A DNA stretch of 64,000 nt from assembly GCA_943736015.1 (NCBI GenBank), contig OX031062.1, positions 2,834,501-2,898,500 of the forward strand, in the 5' to 3' direction. The notes beneath the pieces are model-generated. The model was not told where the DNA came from and searched no databases. It saw only the letters and a program-made list of their open reading frames with translations. Shown piece after piece: positions 10,565 through 23,020 of this stretch. The DNA is from Tridacna crocea (lineage: Eukaryota > Mollusca > Bivalvia > Cardiida > Cardiidae). Made by a program: the position numbers and the translations under genes. The number at the start of each line of letters is the position of its first letter. Within the stretch, counting starts at the first letter, position 1.

Positions 10565-11037
10565 GATTAGATTAGAGAACAATGTTGGTTCAAGATCAAA
10601 CATCATGTCCTGCAAGTCTGAGATTAAACTGCACTAACCGCAAATCTCCAAAGTTTAATCTAGATTCATAATATCTTATTGCAACTATCTCATAGGTTTG
10701 CTACATGTATTTTCGGCATCTTCGAGGGGTGTTCGCAAAGTACCAGATTATTACTAGAAATAATATGAAAAACGGCAAAGCTTGGAAACGGTAGACTGAC
10801 ACTTTTTTTTCTCAGATATATTCGAATATAAACGATACAATCACTGATCATTTCAGATATATGAGATCTGACATGAATTGGTGTTTGAGATAAATTTTCA
10901 ATTAACGAGTCTACGTAAAAACAGAGTCACTAAGCGAGCCTTTGGCGAGCTTAAAATGTTTTTTTTTTCTATGGAAGAGTTTCAAAATTCAGAGGTCTAT
11001 TTATAAGTGTTATGTACGTACCTTTAGCAAATGATAC

Positions 11038-13141
11038 GCTCACCTTAGACTATAGCTTATGAGTGAAATTCAATTCTTTGAATAACTTTGGTAAAGCTTC
11101 ACCCAAGGAACATCCCTGCCAAGTTTCATCAAGATTGGCCCAGTGGGTTAGGAGAAGAAGATGTTGAAAGAAATTGTTGACGGGCGACAGACGCCGGACC
11201 TAGGGCAATCAAATATCAAAGCTCTACACCTTCCAGTTTCAAAGAAGAATTTTAAATTTTCCTTCTTTTGTCCTATGTTCGAACTTTCGTTCCCTGGGGC
11301 TGGGTCAGTTTAAACCAAAGCAGCATCATTGGAACAAACTTGGTAGATGTCCACTAAAAGATGCTACATACCAAATATCAAAGCTCTACACCTCCCGTTT
11401 AAGAGAAAAAGAAATTTAAAATTTTCCTTCTTTGTTCCTATGTTCCAACCTGTGACCGGGGCATGGCCAGTTTTGACGCCAGGAATATCATATGACCAAA
11501 CTTGGTAGAGGTCCACTAGAAGATTCGGCATACCAAATATCAAAGCTCTTCACCTTCAAGTTTCAGAGAAGAGGATTTTTAAAATTTTCCTTCTTTGTTA
11601 ATATGTTCGAACCTGTGACACCCCCGGGGGCACGGCCAGTTTTGACCCCAAGGGCATAATATGAACAAACTTGGTAGAGGTCCACTAGGAACTGTTACAT
11701 GCCAAATATCATAGCTCTATGCCTTCTAGTTTTAGAGAAGAAAAATTTAAATCTTTCTTTCTTTGTTCCTATGTTCGAACTTGTGACCCCCGGGACGGGG
11801 CCACTTTTGACCCCACGAGCATGGTTTAAACAAACTTGGTAAAGGTCCACTAGGAGATGCCACATACTAAATATCAAAGCTCTACGCCATCTAGTTTCAG
11901 AGGAGAAGAATTTTAAAGTTTTCCTTCTTAGTTCCTATGCTCAAAATAGTGACCCCCCGGGATGGGGCCCGTTTTGACCCCAGGGACATCAATTGTACAA
12001 ACTATGTAGAGGTCCACTAGGAGATGCAACAGGCCAAATATCAAAGCTCTACGCTTTCTAGTTTCTGAGGAAAATAATTTTAAATTTTCTTTCTTTGTTC
12101 CCTTGCTTAAATTTGTAACCCCTGGGGTGGGGCCAGTTTTGACCCAAAGGGCATAATTTAAACAAACTTGGTAGAGGTCCACTAGGAAATGCTACACACC
12201 AAATATCAAAGCTCTACGCCTTCCAATTTCAGAGGAGGAGATTTTTTAAAGTTTTCCTTCTTTGTTCCTATGCTCAAATTTGTGACCCCCAGGTCGGGGC
12301 CAGTTTTGACCCCAGGGATATGATTTGAACAAACTTGATAGAGGTCCACTAGGAGATGCCACATACTAAATATCAAAGCTCTACGCCTTCAAATTTCATA
12401 GGAGAAGATTTTTTAAGTTTTCCTTCTTTGTTCATATGCTCAAACTTGTGACGCCCGGGTTGGGGCTGGTTTTGACCCCAGGGGTATAATTTGAACAAAC
12501 TTGCTGGAGGTCCACTAGGAGATGCTACACAACAAATTTCAAAGCTGTATGCCTTCAAGTTTTAGAGGAGAAGATTTTTAAAGTTTTCCTTCTTTGTTCC
12601 TATACTCAAATTTGTGACTCCCTGGGTTGCGCCAGTTTTGACCCCAAGGGTATAATTTGAACAATCTTGGTAGAGGTCCACTAGGAGATGGTACATACCA
12701 AATATCAAAGCTGTACGCCTTCAAGTTTCAGAGGAGAAGATTTTCAAAGTTTTCCCTCTTTGTTCCTATGCTCAAACTTGTTATCCCCCGGGGTGGGGCA
12801 AGTTTTAAACCTAGGAGAATAATTTGAACAAACTTGGTAGAGGCGCACTAGCAGATGCTACATACCAAATATCAAAGCTCTACGCCTTTAGTTTCAGAGA
12901 AGAAGATTTTCAAAGATTTTTCTTTTTGTTGCCATGGCAACCAGAGTTATGGGTGGAATTAAATTCTTTGAACAGTTTTGGTAGAGCTTTACCCAAGGAA
13001 CATTCCTGCCAAGTTTCATGAAGATTGGCCCAGTGGTTTAGGAGAAGATGTTTAAAGAAATTGTTCACGGACGACGGACGACGGACGCAGGACATAGGAC
13101 GATCACAATAGCTCACCTTAGCACTTTGTGCTAAGGTGAGC
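11038..13141 (+). mobile_element. Pearl/Helentron-like element with a 166-bp core array
   Basis: Opens GCTCACCTTAG (11038-11048) and closes with the hairpin GCTCACCTTAGCAC-TTTG-GTGCTAAGGTGAGC near 13110. The GTCCACTAG landmark recurs at 11351, 11513, 11682, 11847, 12014, 12179, 12346, 12512, 12678 and 12845, a period of 162-169 bp (mostly 165-167). Head, tandem core array and tail with a terminal hairpin fit the pearl-type, Helentron-associated elements of bivalves. No coding capacity. Confidence 0.7.
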
Positions 13142-14597
13142 TAAAAATAAATTTCATTTTACATTAGTCGGACCCAGTGAACAATACAAATTCAGTACAA
13201 ATTCAGAATGGTTTTAATACGATATTGTGCACGAAAATAATCGAACTCCAAAATGTAGTATTTTTACTGTCAGGATTCCGAATTTGCCCTCTCACTGTTG
13301 GAGTTATAGACCATAATAATTCAAAGACCATTTCTCAGCATACTGCATTTAGTATCGTATGGTGTAGATACACTGTTATTAATTATTTCTTAAACTAAGT
13401 CTTGATCTACATTGTCAGCAAAAGTAAATACAACTCAGATTAAAATTGAGCCTCTTAAGGTTAAAACTCAACAAAGTCAGTTGATTCTTTTGCATCTTTA
13501 ATAAGTGACTTTCTGGGTTTTTTGTTTTGTTTTGTTTTTTCTTTTTCCACACGAACAAAAGTCTCCAAAAAGTATTCTTAAACTTGTTGCAAACAAGGAA
13601 TTTTTTTTAAAGCTGAATCTTTGAATATAAGAATGTAAACAATCGTAAGAATGTATTTTAAAGAACATTTTAACGTAATAATCAATGACATAGTCACGTA
13701 AAAGATACATTTCATTTACTACATATTATTTTTTTCTTGTGTTTGTTAACGATTTATGCATCATTATGGTCATTTTCTGACAGCATTGTATAACACTCTA
13801 TTCAACATGTTGGCTTCTTTAAAAAAGAAGCCAGGAGAGGTCAGCATCAATCTTTTCAAATAGTTTATTGGCTTTCAATTTTAATATATTTTAGTGCATG
13901 TAAACCAACGAGTAAAAAAGCCGCCGCGTAGACACCTCATATGCTTCACATGACGGTAATTTGACCTTCTTGTCGCGTTTTCAAGTTGCATGTTCTTGTC
14001 CAACGGTCTTCTTTTTTATTTTTTAGGAAATTCTTCTTATTTTTTCTTCTGCTTGGAATATCTGCTTATTACTACTAATAATAATAGAAAAACCACAATT
14101 ATTAGAGAGCTTGTTTGCAGCCATGGCAAATTACTAAATTAAATATTTCCTGAAAATCGTCAATTATAAAAATAAAGCACGTCTATTTCCTGTTTTGTTT
14201 TTTTTATTTCGCTTTATTAACAAAACCATGACGAAACAGACTGTGTATCAGAACAATTACGCTAGAAGAAATTCTGTGGCAGTCTGCCTTTTAGAGTCAC
14301 CACTGTTGGAGAGGTCTGATGGAGGCTGTTATCCACAAAGCTGGGCGAAGGAATTTTAGTACCGATATTCAGGGGAGGGAACCTCGAACCGAAAACTGTC
14401 AGAGGAATAACTCTAAATAGTATCATTTCTACGATATGTTCGAAATAACTTGTCACTAGACTAGATCGATGGTTTCAAATGCACACAAAAGTCATTGCTA
14501 ATCAATAGGGTTTTCAAAAGGGCAAATCTACTGTTGTATTCTGCACTCAATAATAATGAAAACAATGTCAGCCTCTAATAACAAGAAACTTTATGTC
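13142..14597. other. No recognised feature
   Basis: AT-rich sequence with short homopolymers and no long open frame, repeat or RNA that I recognise. Confidence 0.4.
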
Positions 14598-14812
14598 GTC
14601 CTACGATCTACGTCCGTAACAAAGAAACAATGAATGAATGCATTGCAGAAATACAGGGACCCGGCAGGATTCGAACCTAAAATACTCTTTAGCTCAGTGG
14701 TTGTGCTGTTGGCCTTTTGTCCGGGCGTTCTAGCTTCGAATCCTGTTCGGTCCCTGTATTTCTGCTATGCATTTGTTCATTTGTTTCTTTGTTGCGGATT
14801 TCGTTCGTAAGA
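14598..14812. repeat. Inverted pair of diverged TRIM LTR halves
   Basis: 14676-14812 matches the TRIM LTR from the A box through CTTCGAATCC and the downstream TTCATTTGTTTCTTTGTT block to CGTAAGA. 14598-14675 is the complement of the B-box-to-end part of another copy. The two halves are arranged head to head. Divergence is far above that between the two LTRs at 27 kb, so the family has been present a long time. Confidence 0.7.
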
Positions 14813-15950
14813 GTAGCCTATCTCGCTTGGGAAATGATGATTGACAGAGTTGATAGAACATTTCTCTTTCAAGAGTAGTGTTAAAATGAGGATGCAGACC
14901 TCTCAATTTTCTTTTTAACTTTCCTCCTGACTTCAAATATTGAGATTTCTCTCAAGTTCATTCCCAGTTTTTAAATTTTAATTTACCGGGTTTTTCATTG
15001 CAAGGTGTAAAATTGGTGAAGGGAAACCACTCGAGTATAAGAAAACGCAGATTTTTAAGCAGATTTTTAAGCAAGAATTGTCTTTCCTTTCATATGAGAA
15101 ACCCTTACCGTGTCTCTAACCCGTAACGCCTACAAAATGCATTTTAAGAAACATTCTTTTATTATTATTATTTCTAGGTCTGGAAAATTAAACTGAGCAG
15201 TGGATGTATCTTTTAGCTTTATTAGCTTTAGGAAGTTAAAGCAATGATATAGAGTTTAAGCCAGTTACTTGTGTCATGTTCAGTTCAGTTTTTTAAGCGA
15301 ACAACTTATGCATGAAATCTTACCTGCGCAATAGAATTGTCTTTCCAGCCTGCTAATTCATATTTGCCATTTTTAGTTTATAGTCTTGATTTTCATGCCT
15401 ACAAATGAATAAATCGGAGAAAAAGTCGATTTTAGAAATGTATTCATTCAATGCAAAAACTCCTGGTGCGTTTATGGGTCCAAAAAATGTTTTTGGAACT
15501 TAGAATAACTGAAATGTAGCACGCTCAGTTTAAGAGCTTATGATGAGACCTTGGATGTGCATCCTTCTTACATCTATCCAGTCATATCTAACTCTCTCCG
15601 AAAGGCTCTACATTATGCAGAACTTGTACTCTGGTTGGTCAATTCCAGTCACATGACATGGCGTTACTGGTCAACCAAAGAGACGACTCAAGCAAGTCAG
15701 CACGCCCCCGACCACACTTGAAGGTCATGCAACTGAGATTTGCTGATATAAAAAAACGTGACTTTTAAGTAGATAAAAATTAAATATTCAAAAATTAAAT
15801 TCCAATTAAACGATAAGTCTTCAAACGACTTCTTCATTTACATTTGGCGTATACGTTACCACGCTTTTGTTTACAATACGTCTGTTACTGTGGAAAAATG
15901 AAACTACATATATTTAAATATTTCGTTTAACAGACTAAAGCTCTTTGATG

Positions 15951-16221
15951 TATCGAGCTCCGGTAGCTTAGACTTGAGGACAGGAGGTCGTGTGTTCGAG
16001 CCCTGGCTCAACCAATTTCTTTCCTAGAATTGATAATAGTCAATGTGACAGGATTTATTTCTTTCTCATTGCTCACCATTGTTTGAAAGATAGTCACGTG
16101 GGAAAGCAGTCAGTGGCTTGGAAAGAATAGTTTGCATAGTACTGGTAAAGATTGTCCTGAACGGCATGGTTAGCTGACTCCCTGCAATATAACTGAAATA
16201 ATGTTGAAGACGGCGATAAAC
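15951..16221 (+). mobile_element. tRNA-derived Meta-type SINE with target duplication
   Basis: CTTTGATG flanks both sides (15943-15950 and 16222-16229). A-box region GGTAGCTTAGAC at 15962, B-box GTGTTCGAGCCC near 15991, and the 3' block CTGAAATAATGTTGAAGACG ... AAACC ending at the right duplication. Confidence 0.75.
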
Positions 16222-16486
16222 CTTTGATGAATTGTAAAGATATGAATCTCGGATATTTATTGTTCAGTTCAAAGAACACTTCACGAATCTATATAGGCAC
16301 CAGATTTTTTTTTTGCATTAAAGTAATATTTTTCTAAACTTCAGTCTCCAGTTCTTTCATTCATCAAATGTCAAAAGTAAAATTAGTCTGAAAAGACAAT
16401 TCTGTAGCGCGTGATAGGTTATTGACGCAAAACTTGTTCGCCTGAAAAGCTGAACACGACATACGTAAATGGCTGGAACTCTATAT

Positions 16487-16747
16487 GGCTTGCAACATGG
16501 GAAAAGGGACATTTGGACATTTGCGTAAAGTGTTGTCTCGGATCAGCCTGCGCAGTCCGCGCAGGCTAATCCGAGACGGCACTTTACGACTACATTAGAT
16601 ATTGTCCTACAGTAGACTTTTGCAAAACAGAAAATCATTTTAGAACGGTAAGTGTCATTTCGGATTAGCTTGCGCGGACAGCCCAGGCTGATCCGAGACG
16701 ACACTTTACGCAAATGTACCAATGTCCCTTTACCCGTGTTGCAGGCC
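16487..16747. mobile_element. GGCTTGCAACA-type MITE
   Basis: 261 bp with inverted ends GGCTTGCAACATGGG / CCCGTGTTGCAGGCC and internal palindromes built on CTCGGATCAGCCTGCGCAG. Confidence 0.75.
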
Positions 16748-17257
16748 AATTATCATGGCTTTAACTTCCTACTAAAAGCTGACAAGACTGAAAGATATCT
16801 TTACTGCTCTGTATTGCTTTCCAGACCTAGAAGTAAAAAAAAAAGTCTTGAAATGCATTTTGTGGGCATTGAGGGTTAGAAACACGGCAAGGGATTCAGA
16901 TATGGAAAGAAAGACAACTTTTTCTTGCCTAAAATCTATATTTTCTTTTACTCGAGTGGCTTCCCTTTACCCATTTTACACCTTGCGATGAAAATCGCGG
17001 GAATTTTGAAACTGGGAGTGAACTTGAGAGGAATCTCAATTTTTGGCGCCAGGAGGAATGTTGGAATGGCAATTGAGACTGAAGTTGGGAGGTTTTCATC
17101 CTCATTGTAACATTTATCAAAAGTTATTTTCCGAACAAGTTAGCTGTAAATTTGCAAAGTCTATAAAGTCGACAATAGGTATCGTTAGATCAACGGTACG
17201 ATACAGATCAGAATACTAAGAATTAAATTTATCGATATAAATATTTGAGTCAAACAA

Positions 17258-17325
17258 GTCGACTATTGGGGTTTTATGAATGAAAATTAAAAGGCTTTGG
17301 GAGTATAAGGATGATTTATTATGAA
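17258..17325 (-). mobile_element. Fragment of the AGGTGG-family MITE
   Basis: Complement of the segment around 4340-4400 (CCCAAAGCCTTTTAATTTTC). Confidence 0.6.
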
Positions 17326-17673
17326 CTTATTTTTTTTCTAAATCATATTTCAAATCAAATAAATAGCAGAACAAAACAAAACGGAATTCCATTTCGACGT
17401 GTTCAAAGTACATCGTCAGTGGGGTTGCTGTATCTGCCAGTGTCTATTCGAAAGTTAAGTGATGAAAATCGAAGTCTTGTTAAATAATTCCTCATATCTC
17501 CTTATAAGATATCTTAATATGGCTCGTAACCAAATGTGTTTTATCAGGGACGAGTTCTTCAAAGCTGTGTTATTTTGTAAGGCTCTTAGCCAGTCCTGAA
17601 TAAAACAATCTGTTGCCATTTGTTTAAAACTTTCGCAAATTGTTTCATTTACAAAGGATCATAATATAATGTT

Positions 17674-17805
17674 ATTAATCAAGTGATTTCGTATTGAGCC
17701 AGTTACAGGTCCGAGGTCAGCCGTATTGGCCCGAGGCCGAAGCTGAGGGCCGATACGGCTGACCGAGGACCTGTTACTGGGCCAATACGAAATCACTTGA
17801 TTAAT
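17674..17805. repeat. Perfect-armed hairpin of about 130 bp
   Basis: Arms starting ATTAATCAAGTGATTTCG and its complement, apex near 17745. It directly precedes a hairpin MITE. Confidence 0.75.
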
Positions 17806-17823
17806 GACAGTTTTATTAATTAA

Positions 17824-17994
17824 TCCTTTACCAAACAATCCCTGGGTTTTACGACCCTGAAAAAAAAGCCTTCTGAAAACATTGTGAGAAAAGGAGAAAA
17901 TGCTGGTAACCAGCATTTTCTCCTTTTTCCCACAATGTTTTTCTACCCTGCTGGAAACAAATATCAATTTTTGGGTTACGTTTACTTTGTCGCC
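17824..17994. mobile_element. Hairpin MITE, right end missing
   Basis: TTAA 17820-17823; perfect TGCTGGTAACCAGCA apex; truncated at about 17994, where a TTGAACGTGATTGGC inverted pair (17998-18065) begins. Confidence 0.65.
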
Positions 17995-18624
17995 TCTTTG
18001 AACGTGATTGGCTATAAGTAAGCGCAGACGCTCACGCCACTGAATTTTTGACCAATCACGTTCAAGGGATTTCTGTATTGGTCGCGGGTCATCAATATTG
18101 ATACGAGGTCAACTGTATTGATCGGAGGTCAAGACGTATTACGCCAGGGTCACGACCTGTATACTGTACGAAGTCAGAAATGTGACTCGTATCGCGTGGA
18201 CCGGTTTCCACGTATAACTTCTATATATCCAATTGTTAATTAATAAATATATTTATTAAGAACATCTAAAAAATCATATTCATTTGAAAGGTTTTTAATA
18301 TTACTGACCCAGTTTTTGAAACCATTATTGCTGTCTCTTACGGCTTGCTTATAGACTGTTCTCAGAATAAAATTATCACATGTTACAAGTTTGCACCAAT
18401 ACATTATGAGTCGACAATACCGCGTGATGTACACATAATATAGCGAACCAAATTGCCAAATACTGTTGCAGAACAAGGAGTGCTTTTGGTACCAAAAATG
18501 CGTTTAAGAAATCTTAAACAAATATGCTCAACTTTCCTCGATTTAGAATAACCACATTATAATTATTCAATTGTTTTTCCGGCGAAGATTATATAACTAC
18601 AATATACAAAGAAATAACAAGAGG

Positions 18625-20560
18625 ACCATGTAGGTGTCACAATCCCAATAAAGGGGCCCTAAAGGGGCTGGTCAATAAGTATGTTAAATTTGTCTTGTTG
18701 CCTCATGAATGCAGAAACAAAGGGAAAATAATCCTGTATCTGGTGATACTGCCCCAATTAAGCTTAGTAACATTTTTATACCTGATATACACTGTAAATA
18801 AAAAACTGTATAGGTCGGTGTCACAATCCCTTAAAGGGGCTTCAGATGGGTCGGTCAATAATTGTTTTATCCCTGATTTTACCACTGGGATTGAAAAAGA
18901 AAAAAAAAATATTGTGTCTTATGGTACTGCCCCACTAAGCTTATTGTCTTTATTATCCTCAATGTCCAATGTAAAAAATGGACTACAGGGTTAGGTGTCA
19001 CAATCCCAATAAATGGGCCAAAGAGGGGTCAATTAATATTAACATCAAATTTGTTATTTTGCCTCAATGACAAAAAGACCTAAGAAAATTCCTATGTCTG
19101 GTGGTACTGCCCCACTCAATCTTAGTGGATTTGTTATCCCTGATATCCACTCTAAAAAATGGGATATAAGAGTAGGTGTCACAATCCCAATAAAGGTGCC
19201 CTAAAGGGGCTGGTCAATAAGTATGTTAAATTTGTCTGGTTGCCTCATGAATGCAGAAACAAAGGGGAAGAAATCCTGTGTCTGGTGGTACTTCCCCTAT
19301 TAAGCTTAGTATATTTTTTTATCCCTGATATCCACTGTAAATAAAAACCTGTATGGGTTGGTGTCACAATCCCTTAAAAGGGGCTTTAAAGGGGTCGGCC
19401 TATAATTATGTTTTATTTGTGATTTTACCGCTGGGACTGTAAAAGAAAAAAAAAAATATTGTGCCTGATGGTACTGCCCCACAAAAGCCTATTGTTTTTA
19501 TTATCCTCAATGTCCACTGTAAAAAATGGACTACAGGGGTAGTATACATGGGCCAAAAGGGGATCAATCAATAATAACATCATATTTGCTATTTTGCCTC
19601 AATGACAAAAAGACATAAGAAAATTTCTATGTCTGGTGGTACTGCCCCACTCAATCTTAGTGGATTGGTTATCCTTGATATCCACTCTAAAAAATGGGGT
19701 AAAGGAGTAGGTGGCACAATCCCAATGAAGGGGCCCTAAAGGGGCTGGTCATAAGTATGTTAAATTTGTCTTGTTGCCTCATTAATGCAGAAACAAAGGG
19801 GGGAAAAATCATGTGTCTGGTGGTACTGCCCCAATTATGCTTAGTATATTTTTATCCCTGATATACACTGTAAATAAAAGACTGTATACGTTGGTGTCAA
19901 AATCCCTGAAAAGGGGCTTAGGAGGGTTCGGTCAATAATTATGTTTTATCTGGGATTTTACCGCTGGGATTGAAAAAGAAAAAAAAATATTGTGTCTTAT
20001 GGTACTACCCCACAAAAGCCTATTGTTTTTTATTATCCTCAATGTCCAATGTAAAAAATGGACTACAGGGGTAGGTGTCACAATCCCAATAAAAGGGCCA
20101 AAGAGGGATCAATCAACAATAACATCAAACATGCTATTTTTGCCTCAATGACGAAAAGACCTAAGAAAAATCCTGTGTCTGGTGGTACTGCCCCACTCAG
20201 TCTTAGTGCATTTGCTATCCCTGATATCCACTTCAAAAAACGGAGTGTAGGAGTAGATGTCACAATCCCAATGAAGGGGCCTTAAAGGGGCTGGTCAATA
20301 AGTATGTTAAAGCTGCCTTGTTGCCTCAGGAATGGAAAACAAAACAAAATCGTGTGTCTGATGGTACTGCCCTACAAAACTTTAGTGTTTTATGATCCCC
20401 GATAACCACTGAAAAGAATAGCCTCTAGGCTTAGGTGTCACAAATCCCACTACAGGGGCACCAGAGTGTCAGTCATTATAACGTCATATTTGTCATGTTC
20501 TATGGGGAAAGAAAATTGAAGCAATAGAAAAGAAAATTTGTGTCTCAAGGTATTGTCCAA
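18625..20560 (+). repeat. Tandem array with three-monomer higher-order repeat
   Basis: Monomers of about 180 bp begin with GGTGTCACAATCCC near 18631, 18811, 18991, 19171, 19351, 19531, 19701, 19891, 20071, 20251 and 20431. Three types alternate A-B-C: type A has GGGCCCTAAAGGGGCTGG, type B has a GGGATTGAAAAAGAAA block, type C has CAATGACAAAAAGACC. The higher-order period is thus about 540 bp, over a little more than three rounds. Decayed monomers continue to about 21050. Confidence 0.85.
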
Positions 20561-21470
20561 CTGAAGCTTATTGTTTTAATTAATCAAGGAACAATTTTCA
20601 AGTGGAAATGCCTCACTTAACTTTATTTTAATACTTAACCATGCAAACTACAGTTAATATTGAGCGATAAGGGTAGGTGTCACTGTCAGTACTCCTCTGA
20701 AAAAGACCGACCGGAGATTGTTTTATGCCAATTTATGTATTTTAATATTGCATCACTGACGGTAAGAAAAAGTGACATTCCAGTGACAGGCGGTATTGTG
20801 AATTTTGGGCTATTACAGTAAGTGATATACTCCGCATATAGGAGCCTTAGAGGGTCATTTCAATTATTTGTAGTGTTGTATCACAGATAGAAATAATAAT
20901 ATTAATAATAAACATACCTATGAGAGCAGGTTTTGTTCCTCTGAAGCTTCCGGGCAGAGTTAAATACGATAACTACTACAAAATTTGCACTTTATGGGTA
21001 GTTATGGGCGATATTGGTAGGTGTCGTAATACGTATGTATTCACACACACTTTCAGACTAGATAAATTCTCCTAGATTTCTGTGTTTAACTGCGGACTTA
21101 CAACCTTAGCGTAAGGCTTGACGAATATTATGCAGAAATAGTAAGCATACTATTGTTTCCATGAAATTGTATGCCGAAAGCCGTACGCGCTGATTTTGTT
21201 GTGGGTCGAAATGGTTATGGGCCGATTTGTTCATTTACAGTCTATGCAGAGTTACCGTTATTGTTCTTATTGGGAGAAGCTTATTGGGAGAACGCTTGAT
21301 TTTATCAGGAGTTTACAGTAAAAAACATATTTGGGTAGCCGTGCTCATTTCTGAGGTTTGTTATGGAAATCTGGATGGTGCACAACTTTGGGACACCCTG
21401 TATAGTTATAAGTAACACATAAACATGATGTAAATACATGCACGTGTTCACATGAGGATAAATACTTTAA

Positions 21471-21677
21471 CATATGATCCCAAGTTTGAACGACTAAGAA
21501 AATGCCTTATAAAAAACATTGAGTGAAAAGGAGAAAATGCTGATTATCAGCATTTGTTCTCTTTTCCCACAAGTTTTCCTACCCATAGAAGTCTGAATTA
21601 TTTGTACCACTTTCGAATTAGTTGTCTGCAGATGGTTTTAACTAGGAAAAGTATAGATTTTGTCGTTTAGGGAAGAG
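21471..21677. mobile_element. Hairpin MITE with altered apex
   Basis: TTAA at 21467-21470. The apex TGCTGATTATCAGCA (21538-21552) differs from the usual TGCTGGTAACCAGCA by paired changes. Confidence 0.65.
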
Positions 21678-21814
21678 TTTACAATACTCCTTTTTTTCTT
21701 TCAAATATATAGTAGAATCAATCATGTACATAAATGTAAATCATGCAGTAACTACAAAGTGTTCATATAAACATTTTCATTAGATTCGTTTAATAAAATC
21801 TTATTTCAATCACC

Positions 21815-21955
21815 AACTCAAGTTAGATACTATATTTCTGACATCAAGTCCTGTCAGCTACTATATTTCTGACAACAAGTCATGTCAGATACTATATTTC
21901 TGACATCAACTCAAGTCAGATACTATATTTCTGACATCAAGTCATGTCAGATAGA
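21815..21955 (+). repeat. 31-bp tandem repeat, about four copies
   Basis: TACTATATTTCTGACATCAA starts at 21828, 21859, 21890 and 21921. Confidence 0.85.
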
Positions 21956-22034
21956 TCTACTGCCTTTCTAAGAAGCATTCCAGTGTTATTTGACATGTTT
22001 AATCGTTGTTTCTCTTTCTGACTTCTTAAGCAAT

Positions 22035-22440
22035 TAAAATCTAATGACCTATGATCATAAATAAACATACAACAGTTTTTTGACACATAATTCAATTACA
22101 TCACAGCTTGCGTTAGATCAATATTTTTCTGTTCTACATTATTTTACCTGAACTGTTGACAAAAACACGTTATCAAAATCCTTAGAACTGAGGGTTTGAT
22201 ATATTTAACCTTGATTACAATCAAGTAACATCAGTCTTTTTAAACAATGAAATATCATAAAAACATATTGATCAATTCTTGGTCTCCAATATTCGGGAAA
22301 CGATTCAGTGCTGCTTCGTGAAAAGGGGGTTTAATGCTTCTTCGAAAAGTTTCCGCTGAGGTCATCCTGCGCAGACTGCGCAGGCTGACCTCAGCGGAAA
22401 CTTTTTGCTGAACATCGGTCACTTTTCTGTATGTGAGGTC
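22035..22440. repeat. Duplicated repeat with CGAAAAGTTTCCGC hairpin, copy 1
   Basis: Matches 42211-42623 throughout. The right part is a palindrome (22343-22408) with a CTGCGCAG centre. Confidence 0.75.
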
Positions 22441-23020
22441 TGACACCCTTTATTTTTTGATCATCCATCTTATTAGCTGCTGTGTGCCTTCTTCTCCTGT
22501 CAATTTAATCAAAGCTTCCATGATATGATCTTTTGAGTGAGCATTCAGTCGTCTTTTTTTCCCTATTTTCATCATATTCAGGAAAAAAAATAGCACTTGT
22601 TTTCTCTATTTTTCCACTGGCAGATAATACTTCCTTGCTTCTTGTTTTCTTCTGCGCAGATACCTCTTTGATGTAGAATGAACGTCGATGTGTTGACATA
22701 ATCAAGTCACACTTGCGTTCAAATGTCATTGTTTTTTTCATGATTAGATCTAAAAATACTGTCTGATTTCTTCATTTACTTTTTCAGAACACTTGTTTTT
22801 TTGAGTTTGAGTTTAAACATTTTGTTGGGGTTTTGGTCAAATACTTCTTATTGTCATTTTGCACAATTTTTCAATGGAGTTGGTTATTGGGTTTCCTTTC
22901 TGATTTGATTACATATCTAATTGTGCCAGACATTATGACTAATGTAATCAATTCAAATACCTCTTCACGATAGACCATTCAACTTCCGAAGCCATAGCTT
23001 CTAGAATATGAAAATGTATG
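22441..23020. other. No recognised feature
   Basis: Low-complexity T-rich stretches; a 78-codon frame on the minus strand (22505-22741) has no recognisable motif. Confidence 0.4.

Larger units (their letters stand above)
5285..10990 (+). repeat. Segmental duplication unit A with a fucosyltransferase gene
   Basis: Collinear with the units at about 25612, 46530 and 59085: leader, TATA box, first exon, AG-rich microsatellite, decayed exon 2, fuller exon 2 and 3' repeats in the same order. Its left edge abuts a TTAA-flanked transposon (4293-5280), so the upstream part seen in B, C and D is missing here. The last 200 bp (about 10784-10990) resemble the intron just before the decayed exon in other units, so a further unit fragment may follow. 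Confidence 0.8.
14879..17112. mobile_element. Long-armed inverted-repeat element, 2.2 kb
   Basis: Arms 14879-15041 and 16949-17112 are diverged inverted copies (outer ends near GTTAAAATGAGGATG / CATCCTCATTGTAAC; inner ends ACTCGAGT). The interior carries a SINE and a GGCTTGCAA MITE and no transposase. Confidence 0.55.

Noticed and set aside
11695-12558. Minus-strand frames with similar residues in the 11-13 kb array
   Set aside because: Repeated reading of the 166-bp monomers, with frames broken between monomers.
21815-21955. Possible CRISPR-like array
   Set aside because: 31-bp direct tandem copies without spacers, in a eukaryotic context.
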